Positions 6,780-8,028 of a DNA stretch of 8,028 nt are shown here, in pieces. Source of the DNA: Comamonadaceae bacterium (GTDB lineage Bacteria > Pseudomonadota > Gammaproteobacteria > Burkholderiales > Burkholderiaceae_C); NCBI GenBank assembly GCA_947451445.1, contig CANFZJ010000139.1:1-8028 (forward strand). Reading direction: 5' to 3'. The position numbers and the translations under genes were made by a program. The stretch's first letter is position 1. Every line of letters starts with the position of its first letter. Under the pieces are notes generated by a model. That model searched no databases, was not told where the DNA came from, and saw only the letters and a program-made list of their open reading frames with translations.

Positions 6780-6824
6780 TCCAGCGCATATAGAACCTGC
6801 GCTAGCAGCTATCAAAAACATAGC
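6780..6824 (+). repeat. Dispersed double-hairpin intergenic repeat, copy B
   Basis: This is a direct copy of repeat A, offset by 784 bases. The first 25 bases are identical; mismatches are at 6805, 6813 and 6817. Stems are AGCGCA (6783-6788) with TGCGCT (6798-6803), and GCTAT (6808-6812) with ATAGC (6820-6824). The second stem ends five bases before the trhO start, so the repeat forms nearly all of the immediate leader of that gene. Copies A and B together bracket mntA-hepT. Confidence 0.85.
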
Positions 6825-6829
6825 ACCCC

Positions 6830-7771
6830 ATGTCCACCTACCTCACTGCCGCCTTCTACCAGTTCGTCGCCCTGCCCGACTACACCGCCCTGCAAGCCCC
6901 GCTGCTGGCCGTGTGTGAACAGCACCACGTCAAAGGCATGGTGCTGCTGGCCACCGAGGGCATCAACGGCACCATCGCCGGGCCGCCGGATGGCGTGCAG
7001 GCCGTGCTGGCATGGCTGCGCAGCGACCCCCGGCTGGCCGGGCTGCAGCACAAGGAGGCGCAAGCCGCCAGCGCACCGTTTTACCGGATGAAGGTACGGC
7101 TCAAGCGCGAGATCGTCACCCTGGGCGTGCCCGAGGCCAACCCCAACACCCTGGCAGGCCAGTACGTCAAGCCGCAAGACTGGAACCAGCTCATCAGCGA
7201 CCCCAACGTCGTGGTGGTGGACACCCGCAACGACTACGAGGTGGGCATTGGCAGCTTTACCGGCGCGCTGGACCCGGACATCAAGACCTTTGCCGACTTT
7301 CCCCAGTGGGTAGCCCAGGCCCGCGCCGACGGCCAGCCGCTGGCGGGCAAGCCAAAGGTGGCGATGTTCTGCACCGGCGGCATCCGCTGCGAAAAGTCCA
7401 CCGCGCTGTTGCGGGCGCAGGGCTTTGACGAGGTCTACCACCTGGAGGGCGGCATTCTGAAGTACCTGGAAACCATGCCCGAGGCCGACAGCCTGTGGCA
7501 GGGCCAGTGCTTTGTGTTCGACGAGCGCGTGTCCGTCGGCCACGGCCTGGTGCCGGGTGCGCTGGAGCTGTGCCGCAGCTGCCGCCGCCCGCTGACCGAG
7601 GCCGACAAGGCGTCGCCCCACTTTGTGCGCGGCGTCAGCTGTGCCCACTGCGTTGACCAAAAGACCGAGGCCCAAAAAGAAGGCTTTGCCGAGCGCGAAC
7701 GCCAAATGGCCCTGGCCCGGGCACGCCAGCAGCTGCACGTCGGGGCCAAGCTGCCAGCTAAAAATCCGTGA
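6830..7771 (+). CDS. trhO: TrhO (YceA) rhodanese-family tRNA uridine-34 hydroxylase
   Basis: A 313-residue protein of the TrhO/YceA family, which uses oxygen to hydroxylate wobble uridine U34 of certain tRNAs to 5-hydroxyuridine, the precursor of cmo5U/mo5U-type modifications. The N-terminal acylphosphatase-like domain covers ~1-100 (EGINGTIAG at 43-51, FYRMKVRLKREIVTLGV at 84-100). The rhodanese domain covers ~115-215 with the active-site loop CTGGIRCEK at 181-189; Cys181 is the conserved cysteine, and VVDTRNDYEVGIGSF lies at 129-143. The tail carries CxxC pairs at 248/251 and 271/274, a possible zinc knuckle. The ATG at 6830 gives the normal family N-terminus but has no Shine-Dalgarno site; the repeat's second hairpin ends five bases before it. 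Its stop overlaps the next gene's GTG. Confidence 0.95.
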   Translation: MSTYLTAAFYQFVALPDYTALQAPLLAVCEQHHVKGMVLLATEGINGTIAGPPDGVQAVLAWLRSDPRLAGLQHKEAQAASAPFYRMKVRLKREIVTLGVPEANPNTLAGQYVKPQDWNQLISDPNVVVVDTRNDYEVGIGSFTGALDPDIKTFADFPQWVAQARADGQPLAGKPKVAMFCTGGIRCEKSTALLRAQGFDEVYHLEGGILKYLETMPEADSLWQGQCFVFDERVSVGHGLVPGALELCRSCRRPLTEADKASPHFVRGVSCAHCVDQKTEAQKEGFAERERQMALARARQQLHVGAKLPAKNP

Positions 7772-8028
7772 TACCGATCCTGTATTCGTTCCGCCGCTGC
7801 CCCTACGCCATGCGGGCGCGGCTGGCGCTGGCCGTCAGCGGGCAAAGCGTGGAGCTGCGCGAGGTGGTGTTGCGCGACAAGCCCGCCGCGTTGTTTGAGG
7901 CCTCGCCCAAGGCCACCGTGCCGGTGCTGGTGCTGCCCGACGGCGCCGTGATCGACCAGAGCCTGGGCATCATGCACTGGGCCTTGCAGCAGCGCGACCC
8001 CGAAGGCTGGCTTGCACCCGACACCCAC
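7768..8028 (+). CDS. Glutathione S-transferase family protein, N-terminal part (cut by window end)
   Basis: Eighty-seven residues are visible and the frame is open at the window edge. They form the thioredoxin-like N-terminal domain of a glutathione S-transferase: strand IPILYSF, then RRCPYAMRAR with Cys11 at the usual active-site position, the cis-proline motif TVPVL (Pro52), and DQS at 63-65 as the glutathione gamma-glutamyl contact. The helical C-terminal domain is beyond the window. I choose GTG at 7768 because an in-frame TAA (7759-7761) sits just upstream and the next ATG (7810) would remove the first strand and the cysteine motif. The GTG overlaps the trhO stop (GTGA), so the two genes are probably cotranscribed. 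Cysteine-type members often act in stress or dehydroascorbate/disulfide reduction; the substrate is not predictable. Confidence 0.85.
   Translation, partial: MIPILYSFRRCPYAMRARLALAVSGQSVELREVVLRDKPAALFEASPKATVPVLVLPDGAVIDQSLGIMHWALQQRDPEGWLAPDTH

Noticed and set aside
5996..6824. CRISPR-like array
   Set aside because: The repeats are few, one is inverted, spacing is gene-sized, and they lie in separate intergenic gaps.
5988..6829. Transposon or integron carrying the HEPN-MNT pair
   Set aside because: No transposase, integrase, attC-like site or clear target-site duplication is seen; only the direct intergenic repeats bracket the pair.
6812..7738. - strand open frame (308 codons) opposite trhO
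   Set aside because: Antisense shadow; no domain recognised, and trhO is clearly the real gene.

Overview
The window reads as ordinary chromosome of a GC-rich betaproteobacterium. The best guess is Burkholderiales, family Comamonadaceae (Rhodoferax/Polaromonas-like). This is inferred from the GC-rich codon use, the protein families and their order, and a dispersed intergenic repeat that resembles one I recall from that family; no database was searched. All eight supported genes are on the + strand and densely packed. No stretch over 300 bases lacks a gene, and there are no rRNA or tRNA genes, CRISPR arrays or transposases.

Region 1 (1-4868) is a complete stress/stationary-phase operon of three genes: prkA (yeaG), an AAA+ serine protein kinase; yeaH, a DUF444 protein with a von Willebrand A (MIDAS) domain; and spoVR (ycgB). 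prkA has a clear ribosome binding site. A long compound hairpin (1984-2029) fills most of the 75-base prkA-yeaH gap. yeaH and spoVR overlap by an ATGA, which suggests translational coupling.

Region 2 (4869-5987) holds a divergent inverted copy of the repeat, then a stand-alone polyhydroxybutyrate-depolymerase-family esterase with an intact Ser-Asp-His triad and no visible signal peptide.

Region 3 (5988-6829) is a compact HEPN-MNT toxin-antitoxin pair. An MntA-type minimal nucleotidyltransferase overlaps a HepT-type HEPN RNase by ATGA, and both signature motifs are intact. The pair sits between two direct copies of the repeat (42 of 45 positions identical), which gives a discrete cassette of about 780 bp. 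Several hairpins, one terminator-like, lie in its leader.

Region 4 (6830-8028) is trhO, the tRNA U34 hydroxylase, whose start codon is five bases after the repeat. Its stop overlaps the GTG start of a glutathione S-transferase-like gene that runs off the window.

I found no wholly unknown system. The parts most worth a second look are the repeat-bracketed HepT/MntA cassette, the double-hairpin repeat family itself, and the prkA-yeaH intercistronic hairpin.
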